Both the position numbers and the translations under genes were made by a program. DNA of 64,000 bases, taken from Lineus longissimus (taxonomy: Eukaryota > Nemertea > Pilidiophora > Heteronemertea > Lineidae). Positions 14,001 to 25,789 of this stretch are shown here, piece after piece. The number at the start of each line of letters is the position of its first letter. Position 1 is the first letter of the stretch. Below the pieces are notes generated by a model, which saw nothing but the letters and a program-made list of their open reading frames with translations, searched no databases and was not told the DNA's origin. The stretch lies in the NCBI RefSeq assembly GCF_910592395.1, contig NC_088316.1, positions 15,686,001 through 15,750,000 of the forward strand, written 5' to 3'.

Positions 14001-17000
14001 AGGCTTGGTACATTTTTGTGTATTTTTCTCATCACTTTATCCTTTCTCTTATCCTACAGAAGCGAATGGACCCTGCGGTGAGACCATGGCTGTTGTGACA
14101 CAGAAAAAAGTGTTTGAGCTGGAATCGGAGATCATGGAACTGAGGTCAAACCTCATCGATCCCATTGTTCATAAAAAACTTGAGGAAAAGTTGAAATTGG
14201 TCAACGAGGGGAAACAGAATGCTGAGGTAGGCTGATTATAATTTCTTGCCTAATGTTCATGAAAACCTAATTTCAGGAGTTTCAGGTGACCCAAGTTTTC
14301 TCAATTAACGGGAAAATTTGCCTCATTGCTAAGGAACAAGAGTCAAGTTATAGTCTTAAGTTGTAGGCCTTTGTGTGATCAAAATTATGAAGAAAAAAAG
14401 TCTACTTCAAGAGTGAAGATGCATCCTTATATACTGTAGCCTGTCTTGTAGCTATAACAGTGTTAATTAGGCTTGATAATTTGATTCATTTCAGCTTTAT
14501 TTTCACTTTGATTTCAGAGTGCCTTGGTCGACTCTAAGAGTAAGATTCTCAGCCTCGAGGCTCAACTCTCCACCATCCAAAGCCATTGTACGGAAAACCA
14601 AGAGCAGATAGATAACCTGACTTTAGCGAAAAGGGCGGTATCTGACCGTGCAGACGCCCAAGAAGGTCTCATACTGCGCCTGAAAGAACAAGAAGCCAAA
14701 CTGGTCCAGACTCAAAAATCCCTGGAGACAGAGAAAGGACGGTTGAAAGATTCATGCGATTCCCTGGAAGCGGAGTTGTCCAGTGTTTGTGATGCATTGA
14801 AACTTGTGACAAAGGTGAGTGGCCTCCTGTCAATCATAGTGTCCTGTGGCCTTGTGATATTTTGAGTGGCAGCCCTCTTATCTAGAATGTAGGGATGGAT
14901 TCTAAAAGTTTGTGCAACTTAATCTGATCATCCGGGCTCTTGCCTATGTATAGTATCCCTTCAGTTTGTGATCTGATTTAAATCTGTTTTCCAGGAACGT
15001 GATTGCGAGCAAAGTAACTGTGAGACTCTCCGTGAAACGTTGAGGAAAACGTTAGAAGACAGCCAAGAGAAGAGAAAGAGTCTTGAGAAGAATCACCACG
15101 AGGCCGAAGACAAAATGAACGCCAAGATTCAACAGCTACAGAGCGAGCTGCTCTCCATTCAAGAAAAGAAGTACAGCGTTGAACAAGAACTTAGCGATAA
15201 ACTCACCACAGAGAGTGAGGTATCCAAGAAGCTTGAGAGGAATGTGGAAGAGTTGGCCGTACAGTTCCAGGACATCTGTTTCCAGAGGAGCAAGTTGTTG
15301 AACGAAGTTGATGAACTGAAGCAAGAAAAAGCAAAGGAGGAGGAAGCTAACGTCTGCTTAGGGAAGGAGTTGGCTGCTGTGAAAGTTGATTTGGGGGTTG
15401 CGAATGAGGAACGCGAGAAGTTTCAGAGTTCGTTGCAGGAGGTTGGATTACTTAAATCCAATCTGGAATCCAAGCTAGAGATGGTAGAAGGTGAGTTAGA
15501 GCAGGAACAGAAGTACACATCCGAGTTGAGGGAACGGCTTTCGACACTACAAGCAGACGTGTCGGAGTCAGAGAAGGAGAAAAATAACCTAGCAGTGCGT
15601 ATTGAACAGGCTACAGCAGACATGGCCAGTCTGAGGACCGAGAAAGTTGAGCTGGAGCTTGAGTTCAGACAAGCTCATGATACGACAGTGAAGTTGAAAG
15701 ATCGCCTGAGTTCGCAGAAGGAGAGTATGAGGAACCGCGAGGAGGAATTCAAGAAGGACTTGATGGGGTACGAAACAGCAATCTCACAGATCAAGTCTTC
15801 CTTCGAGAAGGAGATCCAGAGCATGAAGAAATGTCACGATGATCTATACGAGGAGAGACGGATGGAAGTCGAGGGTTATAAATCCGAAATGGCAGAGGTG
15901 CAGGATAAACTTGTTATTTCAGAGAAACGTAACTCACTTTTGGATGAGAAGTGGACAGAGGCACTGAACATGGTGGCCAAGCTTGAGACAGATATTGAAG
16001 AGTCACAGATGGAGTATGCCAAACAACTAGAAGCCAAGGAGAGAGAGATTGTTGGGCAGAAGGCTAGGGTGACTGAAATTGAGACAGTTATGGGCGAAAG
16101 TGTGTCTAATCTCGAGCTGAAGCTGAAAAATCTGGAGTTGGACTCTTCAAAGAGAGTTGCGGAGTTGGAAGAGAAGTTGAGTGTTGCTGAAACTGAGATG
16201 GAGAAGGTTGAAGAAGACCTTGAAGTTGCCACAAAGGATGCAGAAAGTATCACCAGGAAGAAGGATGATTTGGAGCAGATGTTAAAAACTCTGGAGGCTG
16301 ATTCGTCGGTGAAAGTCGCTGAATTGGTAGAGAAGCTGAACATGGCTGACACTGAGATTGCAAGGATGAGAGACGAACACGAAGTTGCCATTGCAGAGGT
16401 TGAGACTGCCAAGGATAGTCTTGTGCAGATGCTGAAGAGACTGGAGTCTATTTCGGCTGTAAAAGTCGCAGAGTTAGAAGAGAAAGTAAGCATGGCTGAC
16501 AGGGAGATTGAAGATCTCAAAGAACAACATGTAGTCACTGTCACAGAGGCAGAGGGTGTTCTCAAACAGAAGGATGATCTTGAGCAGATGTTAAAAAATC
16601 TTGAGTATGAGTCATCAGAAAGAGTTGCTGAAATTGAGGAGAAATTGAACAATGCTGTCACTGACATGGAGCAGTTGAAAGAACAACATCAACTTTCCAT
16701 CACTGAAGTGGAGGCTGTCATCAGAGAGAAGGAGTCTATTATTGATGAGGAGAAAGCTAGATCTTCGCAGCTCCAAGAAGAAGTTGAAAACTTCAGAACC
16801 CAGCTGATGCAGATCTCCCATCAGACAGATGACCTGAAGCAGATTATGAGTGTGTCGGAGACGACACTGGCAGAGATCCGTGATGAGCTTGAAGATAAGA
16901 AGAAGACCATTGCATCACAAGATGCAGAGATCTGTGAGGAGAAGAGACGCTGTTCGGATCTTGAGAAGGAGCTGTCCGATGTAAAGAATGAGATGACAGA

Positions 17001-20000
17001 GCAAGTCTACGTCAAGGATATCGAAGTCGCCAACGAGAAGGTGAGATGTCTGCACTTGACTGAAGACATGGAAAAGATACAGAGTGAGTTAGATGTGGCA
17101 GAACAGGACATCTTGTCCAAGGAACAGAGATGCCAAGAGGTTGAGGAATATCTTCAGACGGTCGAAAAGAAATTGGTCAGAGTCGAGGAAGAGATGTCAG
17201 GTAAGGAAACAGTGGCATCAGAACAGATACGTCAGCTCCAGCAATCATTGCAGGCAGTCGAGAGTGGTTCTGAAGAGTCGATGAAACATGTGGTGGAGTT
17301 GCAGCAGGCAAGGACTAACTTGGAGCAGACGGTAGCTGATTTGAGGCAACAGATGGCAGATGCTGTTGAAGAGGCAAAGAGTAGTATCGAAGATAGGGAG
17401 GAACAGATCCAGAAGATGCAGTCGGATATTGAACTGAAAGATGTTGCTTTTACTGAGATGGTGGAAGCAAAACAAGGTGCTGAGGTGAGGTTTGCTGTGG
17501 AGATAGAAGAGCTCAAGATAAAAGCAGATGCGGATGTTGCAGGGCTAGAGAAGAAGCTGGAAGAGGTCCAGTGTGTCTTGGAGTCAAAGATTGCAGAGCT
17601 TGGAGAAGTTAGGTCAACGCAGGAGCAAGCTGAAGTGCAGATGGAAACCTTACGAAAGGAACTTGTTGAACTGCAAACAAAGTCAGAGGAGAAGATCTCG
17701 GAACTCGAGCAGAAGGAAGAAGAACAAAATGTTCATTTTAACGAACAGACCTTGAAAGAAAAAGAGTTGAAAGATGCATACGATGTTGCTGAAGGAACTG
17801 TTGCTGAGCTGAAGGAAAAGTTGGCAAAAGTAGCAGACGAGATGGTAGCAGCAGACGCACGAGAAAAAGACCTGATTGAAAAATTTTCACAGGAAGAAGA
17901 GGAACGTGAAGCCCAGGGAGAGGAGGTTGAAGTCCTAATGCAGCAGATTGGAAAGTTGAGAATGGAGGTAGAGACTGGTGAGGCTGCAATCATTAAAAAG
18001 GATACATGCCTTGCAGAGAAGCTTAAGGAATTGGAGATTCTGAGCAGCAGACGACAGGAGTTGGAGGAGGCTCTGGTTGAGAAAGATAAGCGGATCGAAT
18101 TGTTTGTGGAAGAGAGTGAGGCAAAGGAGAAAGAACTAATGAAGGAGAAAGTTGAATTGGAAAGTGCTGTGTCGGATTTGAAAATGGCATTGCAGAGTGT
18201 TGTTGCATCACAGGAGGAAGAACTGAAAGTTAAATGTGAGGAGGTGAAGGGTCTGATGCAGAAGATCAATGATTTGGATGAGGCCTTTGAAGAGCAGAAG
18301 AACAAGGTCGAAGTGTTAGAAACAGACATTGAGGATAAAGATGAGGAGATTGAAAAGATAGAGCTAAATGCATACGAGATACAGGAAACGATGGATGAGC
18401 AAAGCCTGGAGATTGAAGAACTCAAAGAGACGATAACTTCTAATTTAACAGGGAAACTGTTAAACGAGCAAGCACTGACTGAGATGAAACAGCGACTTGC
18501 AGAAACAGAGGAGCGTGAATCGGCTGCAAAGGATGACTTGGAAAAACAGTTACATTTGCTCTGCGAGAAAGAAAGAGAGTTGACTGAGTTGAACTCTCAG
18601 CTGGAGAGTGTCAAGTTAGAATATTCAGCGGTGGAGTTGCAGAAGAAACAGGAAGAAGCCAACTTTGAGAAGAAAGTGGCTGCATTGGAATCAACCGTTC
18701 AAGAACAGCAAGAAACTTTTGCCAAGAAGGAAGCTGAAGTTGAGAAGAAGGTTGCAGAGTTGGAATCGTCTCATGAAGAACATCAGAAACTTGTTGCTGA
18801 GAAGGAGGAGTTGGCCAACAAGGAGTTGGAGAGTAAAACACAGCTACAGACAAGGGTGCTACAGCTGCAGTTGGATCATGAGTGTGCAAGGAAACAGTAT
18901 GCGGAGGTCCAGCAGGCGTGTTCCAAGAGCCAGGAACGGGAGGAGGGCTTCTCTTCTGAGATCCAGGGCAATAAACTCAAGTTGGAGGCAATCAAAAAGC
19001 AAATGAATCAGCACGAACTAAAGGTGAGTACACCTTCATCTTTTTGTCCCATTGCGGAGATTTCTTTGTGTGGGCAAAAGTTGCATCCTTTATATATGAT
19101 TAGATTTCCTCCTATAGTTAAACCATAATATGTGGTCATTTATAATGATTTTGAATGCCAAAAATATAAAATATCAAAAACATTTCTATTCAAAAGTCTT
19201 GTTTCATACCACGTCTGTTTCAGGTTGAACAGTTGACAAAACTGAACGCCATCCTTGAGAAGAACAAGGCTTCCCTTGCCGCCGAGTTGAGCCAGTCAAA
19301 GGACCGAATTAAACAAGTTGAAGAGCAGTATGAAGAAAAGATTGACATGATCCAAGAGAGTGTGAAGGAGCAGATGTCAAGCGAGCGAGGCTTGTTCCAA
19401 GAGAGAATCCAGGAGCTTGAGAGTGAGCTCAAAGAGAAACAGGAGGAGAATCAGGAAAATGAAGTGAGTTAGTTGGAATGGTCATTGAGAATATTCGCAT
19501 AGTCCGCGGTCGTGACAGGAATCTCTGTCACTAGTTATGCCAGGTGTGTCTCCATTATTTAAAGGCATTTTCCTTTTGCTTTTCAGAACATGTTATTAAA
19601 ACGAAATCACGAAAAGGACAAGCTTGCCCTCGAGCTGCAATTGATACAGAAGAAGTTGGAAAGTGCTGATGTGAAATATGAAAACTTGGAAAAGAAATAC
19701 AAAACTCAGGTAGGACAGCATATTGCTTGACCTAGGAGTATGCCTTTTGAAGTCAAATTTACATCATCCCTTGCCACTAGTGACATGAAAAAGATGTTCA
19801 CTTGTGGCACGCTCTATCGGTGACATTAGCAAGGTCAAGGGCATAGATTGAGGCCAAAATAGATGCCGAATAATGTCTCTTCACAGCTGTTATGAAGATA
19901 ACAAACGTTTGATTGATCAATTCAAATCTCGGCCCATTTTATTGATGACTAATGTTGCATTCCTTTCTAGATTGAGAGAGAACAGAAATTGATCTTGAAC

Positions 20001-23000
20001 AAGGAGCACGAGATTCGCCTGGCTGCAGATCTCAACCGATCCCTGCGATCACAGCTTGAGAAGGAACAGGAAAAGAATAATAGTGAAATGGACGAGCTTA
20101 TGAAACAGGTTTGTCCCCTTTTTGCGTCAGTGAGAGAAAATTTGACCAAAATTTATGAAATCTGAACGTCTTTTCTTAAGAATTTGATTTGAGATTATGA
20201 ATGAAGTTCATCCTTGAAGGGACCGACGATAGTGTAACATATACATCATCTACTGTGCTCTTGTTCACCATGCTGCTCCTCTTAGTTTTGTATCCTTCCA
20301 TAAAAGACTGTTTGATTTCTTACAGGCTGAGTGCATCTCAACTGAGAAAAACTCCATCGCTGATGAAAACACACAACTGACCACAGTACTTCGCAAAGAA
20401 AAAGAAGCTGTCACAGAGTTGGAAAAGAAGACTGAGAAACTTAACGAATACATCAGCAAGGTACCTGATCTATTTTAAATTCTCTCATGGAATATTAGTC
20501 TAGCCTTGGGAAAAGTAACATGTTGCAAGTGACAGTGTCAGCTATTTGTAAACCAAGCACCAATTTGTCATGTCTATTTCAGTTGAAGACGGAACGTAAA
20601 AAGCTTATCGAGGAGCAAGAAAAGAGTCATTCCATGTATGACAAGGAGATTCATCGTCTTCAAGATGAACTTGAGAGAGAGAGCGACCTGAAGGAGAAGT
20701 TCCTTCATCGGTATCAGAAGGAGGAAGGTGAGACCAAGGAGCTGAGGGCGCTGTTGAGTGTTGCCGAGGCAAGATTGACAGGTACGTCTAGATGAAAGTC
20801 TTGTTTGATCAAGCAACTGAATTCAAATGGCAGGTAGCTCGCCCATTCACTCATCTTGTTGCTAGCGGGCGATAATGGATTTGCAAACGTTATACAGCGG
20901 GCAAAATCGGTTTTGTTATTCAACTTACTTCTACATATTCTGTTTGTCTTTTCATTCTAGGAATGAACTCACCAAGTCGAAGTGTGCTAAAATCGCCCAA
21001 TGGGACATTCAAGTCACCAGAGATCAGTGCTATCAAGTCGATGGGGAAGTCGCCTCGACATTTTGACGACAGTTTAGACTTCATGGATGATTCGCTCGAG
21101 TTTGAAGAGTTGACGGGCAATCATATTGATCTCGGCATGAAACCTCGCCACCATGATAAGGAAAATCAGTCACCAAGGAGTCACAACAGCTTGTCACTGT
21201 CACTAAGAAGGTGAGAAGAGAATTTAGAGAGAAAATCTGGATCTACTGTGAATTTAGATCTTATTTAATTCTGAAATACTGAAATAACTGACATAATTAT
21301 TTTTGGTTTTTTTACTTCAGCTCCATGACGTCAATGTCCGGCCATAATTACTTCTCACCACGATCTGGACGCCACCGTAGTCCAAGTTTGAAGTCCCTCG
21401 GCGGCAATACTACACTTGGCGCTTCATTACATGTACCATGTAAGTAAGAAATAATAATCAGCTAGAATATTTCAAATGAGGCTTCTGCTAGTTTCTTGTA
21501 AGTAATTTTAAAAGGTTTCTTTAGAATGCATCATTAAATAATCAATAGATACATGTAGTAATGAATATAGAACACTGTTTGTCATCACGTCTGCTCTCTG
21601 AACTGGTCTGCATGGGTCTTCTCATTTTGTGAGGAAAGAAAGCTGGACATTACCCTGCCATCAGGAAAATGTTGGCCTTGTGTTCTTGTCATGTTTTAGA
21701 GTTATAGGTGAATGTTGATAAATGCATGATTAATTGTTTCAGGCGGCATGGGTTCTTTATTTTCATGTGAAGATGAACCAGACCCAGGCTTTGAAACCGA
21801 ATGGGATCGATTGAGTGAGCTCAAGAGACGAAACACGCTGTGTTTGCCACACATGAGGTCATCGTACCCAGTCGAGACTCAGGTAGACCTTATCACTATT
21901 TTCCTTTCTGAATTGTTTGGAATTATTTTGCCTTGTATATTGTTGTGCCAACAAACCAAAGATCTAAAAGTGTTACAATGAGAGGTTTGAGTAAACTTAA
22001 GCTGAGAAAAAGTCGAAATGATAGTGACTTGTTAATCATCAAGTGGATGGGATGTGTCTATTCACAACCAAAACAAGAAAGAAGACACTAAATCTCGGAA
22101 CCCGTACTTAAAAATATTTTGGTGATCGTTCTGTCTTTGATACATCTACGTACATGTATTATATTTCTCACCAGGCACGGGAACCGAAAAAGATGGCTGA
22201 AGATCTCATGAAGTCGTTGCCAATCCCAACCGAGTCTTGCAGCAAATATGACCAGTCAACACGCAGACGCATGAGCCCGTCCGAACTTTCTGACGATCTC
22301 ATGAAGACCACAGATCTCACTGACACAGCTTCCTCAAGTGCGAGTATCTATAACAGCTGCCATCGCACATTGCCGTCCAGTTTCAAAGTGCCACAGTCCG
22401 TGCCGATCAAGGCGGATCACAAAGCTACCAAGTCATCTGATAAACAAATGAAGAAAGTGAGTGTGACCTTGGACTAGGGGTGTGCTGAAATACCGAGCAT
22501 ATCTAACTTTTAAGGCAACAAAAGGCATGCAAATATGTATGTCCAGGTTTAATATAAACTTCAACTTTTTATATCAATTCCTATCAAATGCAAAGAAAAT
22601 GACAACTGGTACTCATCCTTATTTAGTCATTTTTGCTTCTTGCCAGTCCTAATTTTTCCAACCTCAGTTACTGTGTTACTTTCTGTATCAACCAGCATGA
22701 TCTAATTCTCAAATTTGGCTGAATTTCCAGCCCAGCACATCGATATTTAGTTCCCATAAATCCTCCACGACTCCCCAGAAGGAATCGCGAAGAACGCCGC
22801 ACAAGAAACACCACAAGACCCCAGGCAGTAGTAAAAAGTCAAAAGGGATGAAACAAGCTCTCATTGACGAGAATATACAAAAGGTAGGACACTTTTCTGG
22901 TTTGCTAGGCAGTTGTGTGCAATGTCAATTGCATGGAAGGAAAACGATATCAACTCATCAGCAGTAAAGTTAAAATATGACCCTACCATCCAAAGGACAC

Positions 23001-23825
23001 GGCAGGCTGTCTGAAATCAATATAATTTCACCAAACACCATTATAATCATTGCTTTATTCCAGACCGATGATAGGAGAGAAAGCTTGGCGTTCTCCATCC
23101 CGATCACTCCGAACAAAAAGAAATCCAAAGGTCTGGCAAAGAAGTTCTCATCTGATAAGAAAGAACCACAGTCGCCTAAGGTTAGTTGGGAGTCAGAATC
23201 TGAGGTTGGCGATGATTTGAGCCAGATTTCTGGCATGGACGCTGATCGAGATGAGGTTTTTGAAAAGCGTGTGTCTAGGCTGCATGATGATGTTGATGAT
23301 GATGGTTTGGTTTCTCAAGTGCAGGCAGAACTTGGCATGCTTGGGAGCAGACGGTTAGAGAGTCTCGGCGATGGTACACCTGTCCCTGAGTTAGTTCTTC
23401 CAGTTCCTGAAACAATTGTCAAACTTGTCAGTAGGAGTGTTATCAAAATAACAGAGGTTCGCTCAGCAGTCACTAGTAAATTTCGACCCCGCATTACTGA
23501 TCGATCTCGTAGCAAAACTAGTTTCAAGGAACTGAAAAATGCCGACTTGGTCCTCGGGAAATGTAGGCGGAAGCTTTTTCAGAAATCTGTAAAGGCTGAT
23601 TTGCAGCCTAAGTGTGCGAATACCTCTTTGGGTTGCACTGATCAAAGTGCAAAGGAAAGCAGAAGTATGGTTGGTTCTAATAGTAAGTGGAAAACACGGA
23701 AAGGTTATAAGGCGTTCTCGAGTGTTAGGGTAAGTCCCCCTGGCAGCGGGCGACGATCTCAGAGTAAAAAAACCAATCGGAGTCTGAAGCAGTACTTGGC
23801 TCGACTCGATATCAGTGAAAATTGA
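8059..23825 (+). CDS. NUMA1: NuMA (nuclear mitotic apparatus protein) orthologue, complete
   Basis: Large spindle-pole coiled-coil protein that in vertebrates bundles microtubules and links LGN and dynein at the cortex. Coding exons: 8059-8094, 8956-9118, 9402-9484, 9751-9940, 11207-11346, 12240-12293, 12603-12726, 12897-13014, 13253-13358, 13588-13810, 14060-14226, 14518-14814, 14995-19023, 19224-19463, 19587-19709, 19971-20108, 20326-20460, 20583-20781, 20961-21210, 21321-21439, 21743-21882, 22175-22456, 22731-22883, 23064-23825. Phases agree throughout, giving 2756 aa (human is about 2100). Residues 1-160 form the Hook-like N-terminal domain, and about 205-2185 is coiled coil, mostly from one 4,029-nt exon. 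The tail carries the diagnostic blocks: an acidic MGSLFSCEDEPD segment followed by WDRLSELKRRN (from about residue 2314) and DDRRESLAFSIPITPNKKK (from about residue 2505), plus many SP/TP sites. The ATG at 8059 begins MDKEKIKAMIEW. The extension after residue about 2530 is unlike vertebrate NuMA. Confidence 0.93.
11030..11145 (+). mobile_element. SINE-like fragment in NuMA intron
   Basis: The sequence contains a degraded tRNA-like piece (TAATCAAGAGATCATGGCTTCGATT, with a weak B box), then GCACTTGGCCCTCC and CTTCTCTCCACCCAGGAGTAAA. The CTCTCCACCCAGG-type tail resembles widespread marine-invertebrate SINE tails from memory. No target duplication was seen. Call rests on pattern only. Confidence 0.4.
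16123..16740 (+). repeat. Four tandem about 50-53-residue repeats inside the NuMA rod
   Basis: Within the giant exon, near residues 944-1148, the coiled coil is built of four successive related modules. Each opens LK-x-LE, passes through a VAELEEKL-type block and ends in a KKDDLEQM-like block (LKNLELDSSKRVAELEEKL, LKTLEADSSVKVAELVEKL, LKRLESISAVKVAELEEKV, LKNLEYESSERVAEIEEKL). Similarity extends to the nucleotide level, so the cause is recent intragenic duplication rather than only coiled-coil convergence. Confidence 0.75.
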
Positions 23826-25545
23826 GTCCAAAGTTGGTTCGTGTACATACGTGTATCTGTATAGATTATGTTTTCTTGATGCAATTTTTGCTGAACTGTT
23901 TGAAATGCTAAGCTGCAGTCCTTGAAAGTTTAAATTTGTTGATAATGTGTAAATGTTTGTAAAGTGTACATCAGATGTATCTATGGATGAAGACGAGTTG
24001 TGTACAAAGAATTTCATCACAAAACACTTTGTATCTATTTTGGGCTGTTTTGCACAAATGTGTTTGAAGGTCTGTGAATCAAACTGTTGTGTTTATGATG
24101 CTGGTTTCTGTCAATCTGTTCTCCAGCTGAAAGGGTTCTGGCTAAACGTCAATTCGCCTCAACCCAAACATGTGTCTCCCCGCATGAAAACCACGAAGAC
24201 ATTTCATCCGTATCTTTAGGTAACTCATGATCTATCTAGCATGGTGTTACTGTTTTTATCAGTTCAGATAATAAGTTACACAGAGTTATGTTGTTGGACA
24301 CGTTATTTCATTAAACATGCTCCCTCCATCTGTTTAACCCTCTCCCAATGCCACACCATTTCATTGTTTTTGCACAGTTTCCTATTCTAATAATAGCCTT
24401 GCGGAAGTTGTAAATACATGTACCAGTTTCGAAAATCATCGCAAGGAGAAGTTATCAAAATTTTTAAATATTTTCTGGCTTTAAAGGAGAGACTGTTTGA
24501 GGCTCCGTTGTTGTTCATGTCCTGGAGATCATCCCTGACACCGAGTCTCAAGAGTTACGGTTGTGTCATTTGTTTATTCCTCTTATCATTTGCTCAGTCC
24601 ATGTTGTTTCTACTTTCAGATGAGAAAACCACTCCATGCGAGGAACTTCCTTTTGTTTGGACAATGAGGTGGCATCTTCTCATCTGATACGAATGATGTG
24701 GATTTCATGGGGAAGGAATCTCATTCTTAAGGACACTAACCAACTCTTAGTTGATCTTAGATTACTCACTCAATTCAGTTCACAAAACAACTCGTATTGA
24801 ATTGAGTGTTATGGGTCTGCCCGTGCATTTATAAAGAATGCATTTGCTCTTCAACACATGTACTTATGATTGCATGTTGACTGAGAAATAAGATGATAGG
24901 TCTGTAAATCTGCATTAATATTAAGCATTTTCGCACGTTCTGTACAGCCTTGAGTCTCAAAAGAGTTTTGGATGAAATCATTATAGAAATTCGCCTGTAT
25001 AGTTGAATGACCTAGATATTGTAGCATCATGTATACTTGTAATTATAGTTTTTCTATGCAGTGTAATGTTCATGTAGAGGTACTTTCAGATCATTGCAGA
25101 AATTAGGCAAGATAAGAGGCTGTCCATTTAATATGTACCTGTATACGCATTGTTATATTGAGAGGGAGTGAACATTCGTTGTCTAAGGTATAAACATAAT
25201 GATAGGTTGGGAGGGGGGGGGGCACCTCTCTTACTGACTATGAATGAATTAGTACTAGAACTACTGGTTTGATAGCATTCAAAAAGGGGGTCTGAAAAGT
25301 GGAAAATATGCATACAGAATGGACTTAAGTTTTTTAGTTAGCTTCTTAGTTTCTAATCTGTAGTATCATGTATAACTCTTGTAAATATCACTTTGGCGAG
25401 ATGTAGTATCTTTGTACATGAAAACACATTTGTATATTTATTATACAGTCTTATTTGTGAGATGCATTTTGTACAGTTTGATCTTTCTGTATATATATAT
25501 TGAAGAATATTTGTAATAAACTTCAACAATGATAAATAAATAATT
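23826..25545 (+). other. NuMA 3' UTR
   Basis: Long AT-rich stretch after the NuMA stop with no supported reading frame. An AATAAA signal at 25515-25520, followed by a second AATAAA-like cluster, probably ends the transcript near 25545. A run of nine G lies near 25210-25220. Confidence 0.6.
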
Positions 25546-25789
25546 AGTCAGTCTATCATCTCGTAAGAGCATCTGAAAAATTGCTGTCTTTCCCTACTAT
25601 AAACTTGTAGTATAAAGTTGTAAACATGTCCAATGCCGACAACTGAGAATTGACACAATTCAAACTGTGATAAGGAAACAGCCAAGCACCAATTTCATCC
25701 TTTACTGTCACAGCTACACTCCAAACACAGTGGGATCGGCATCATCCCTAACTGAGGAATACGGAGCCTCCTGTTTCAACTGCCAAAAG

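Noticed and set aside
15876-16667. 263-aa minus-strand frame opposite the NuMA giant exon (also 17733-18425)
   Set aside because: Ser/Cys/Leu-rich complement of Glu/Lys-rich coiled-coil codons; antisense shadow.
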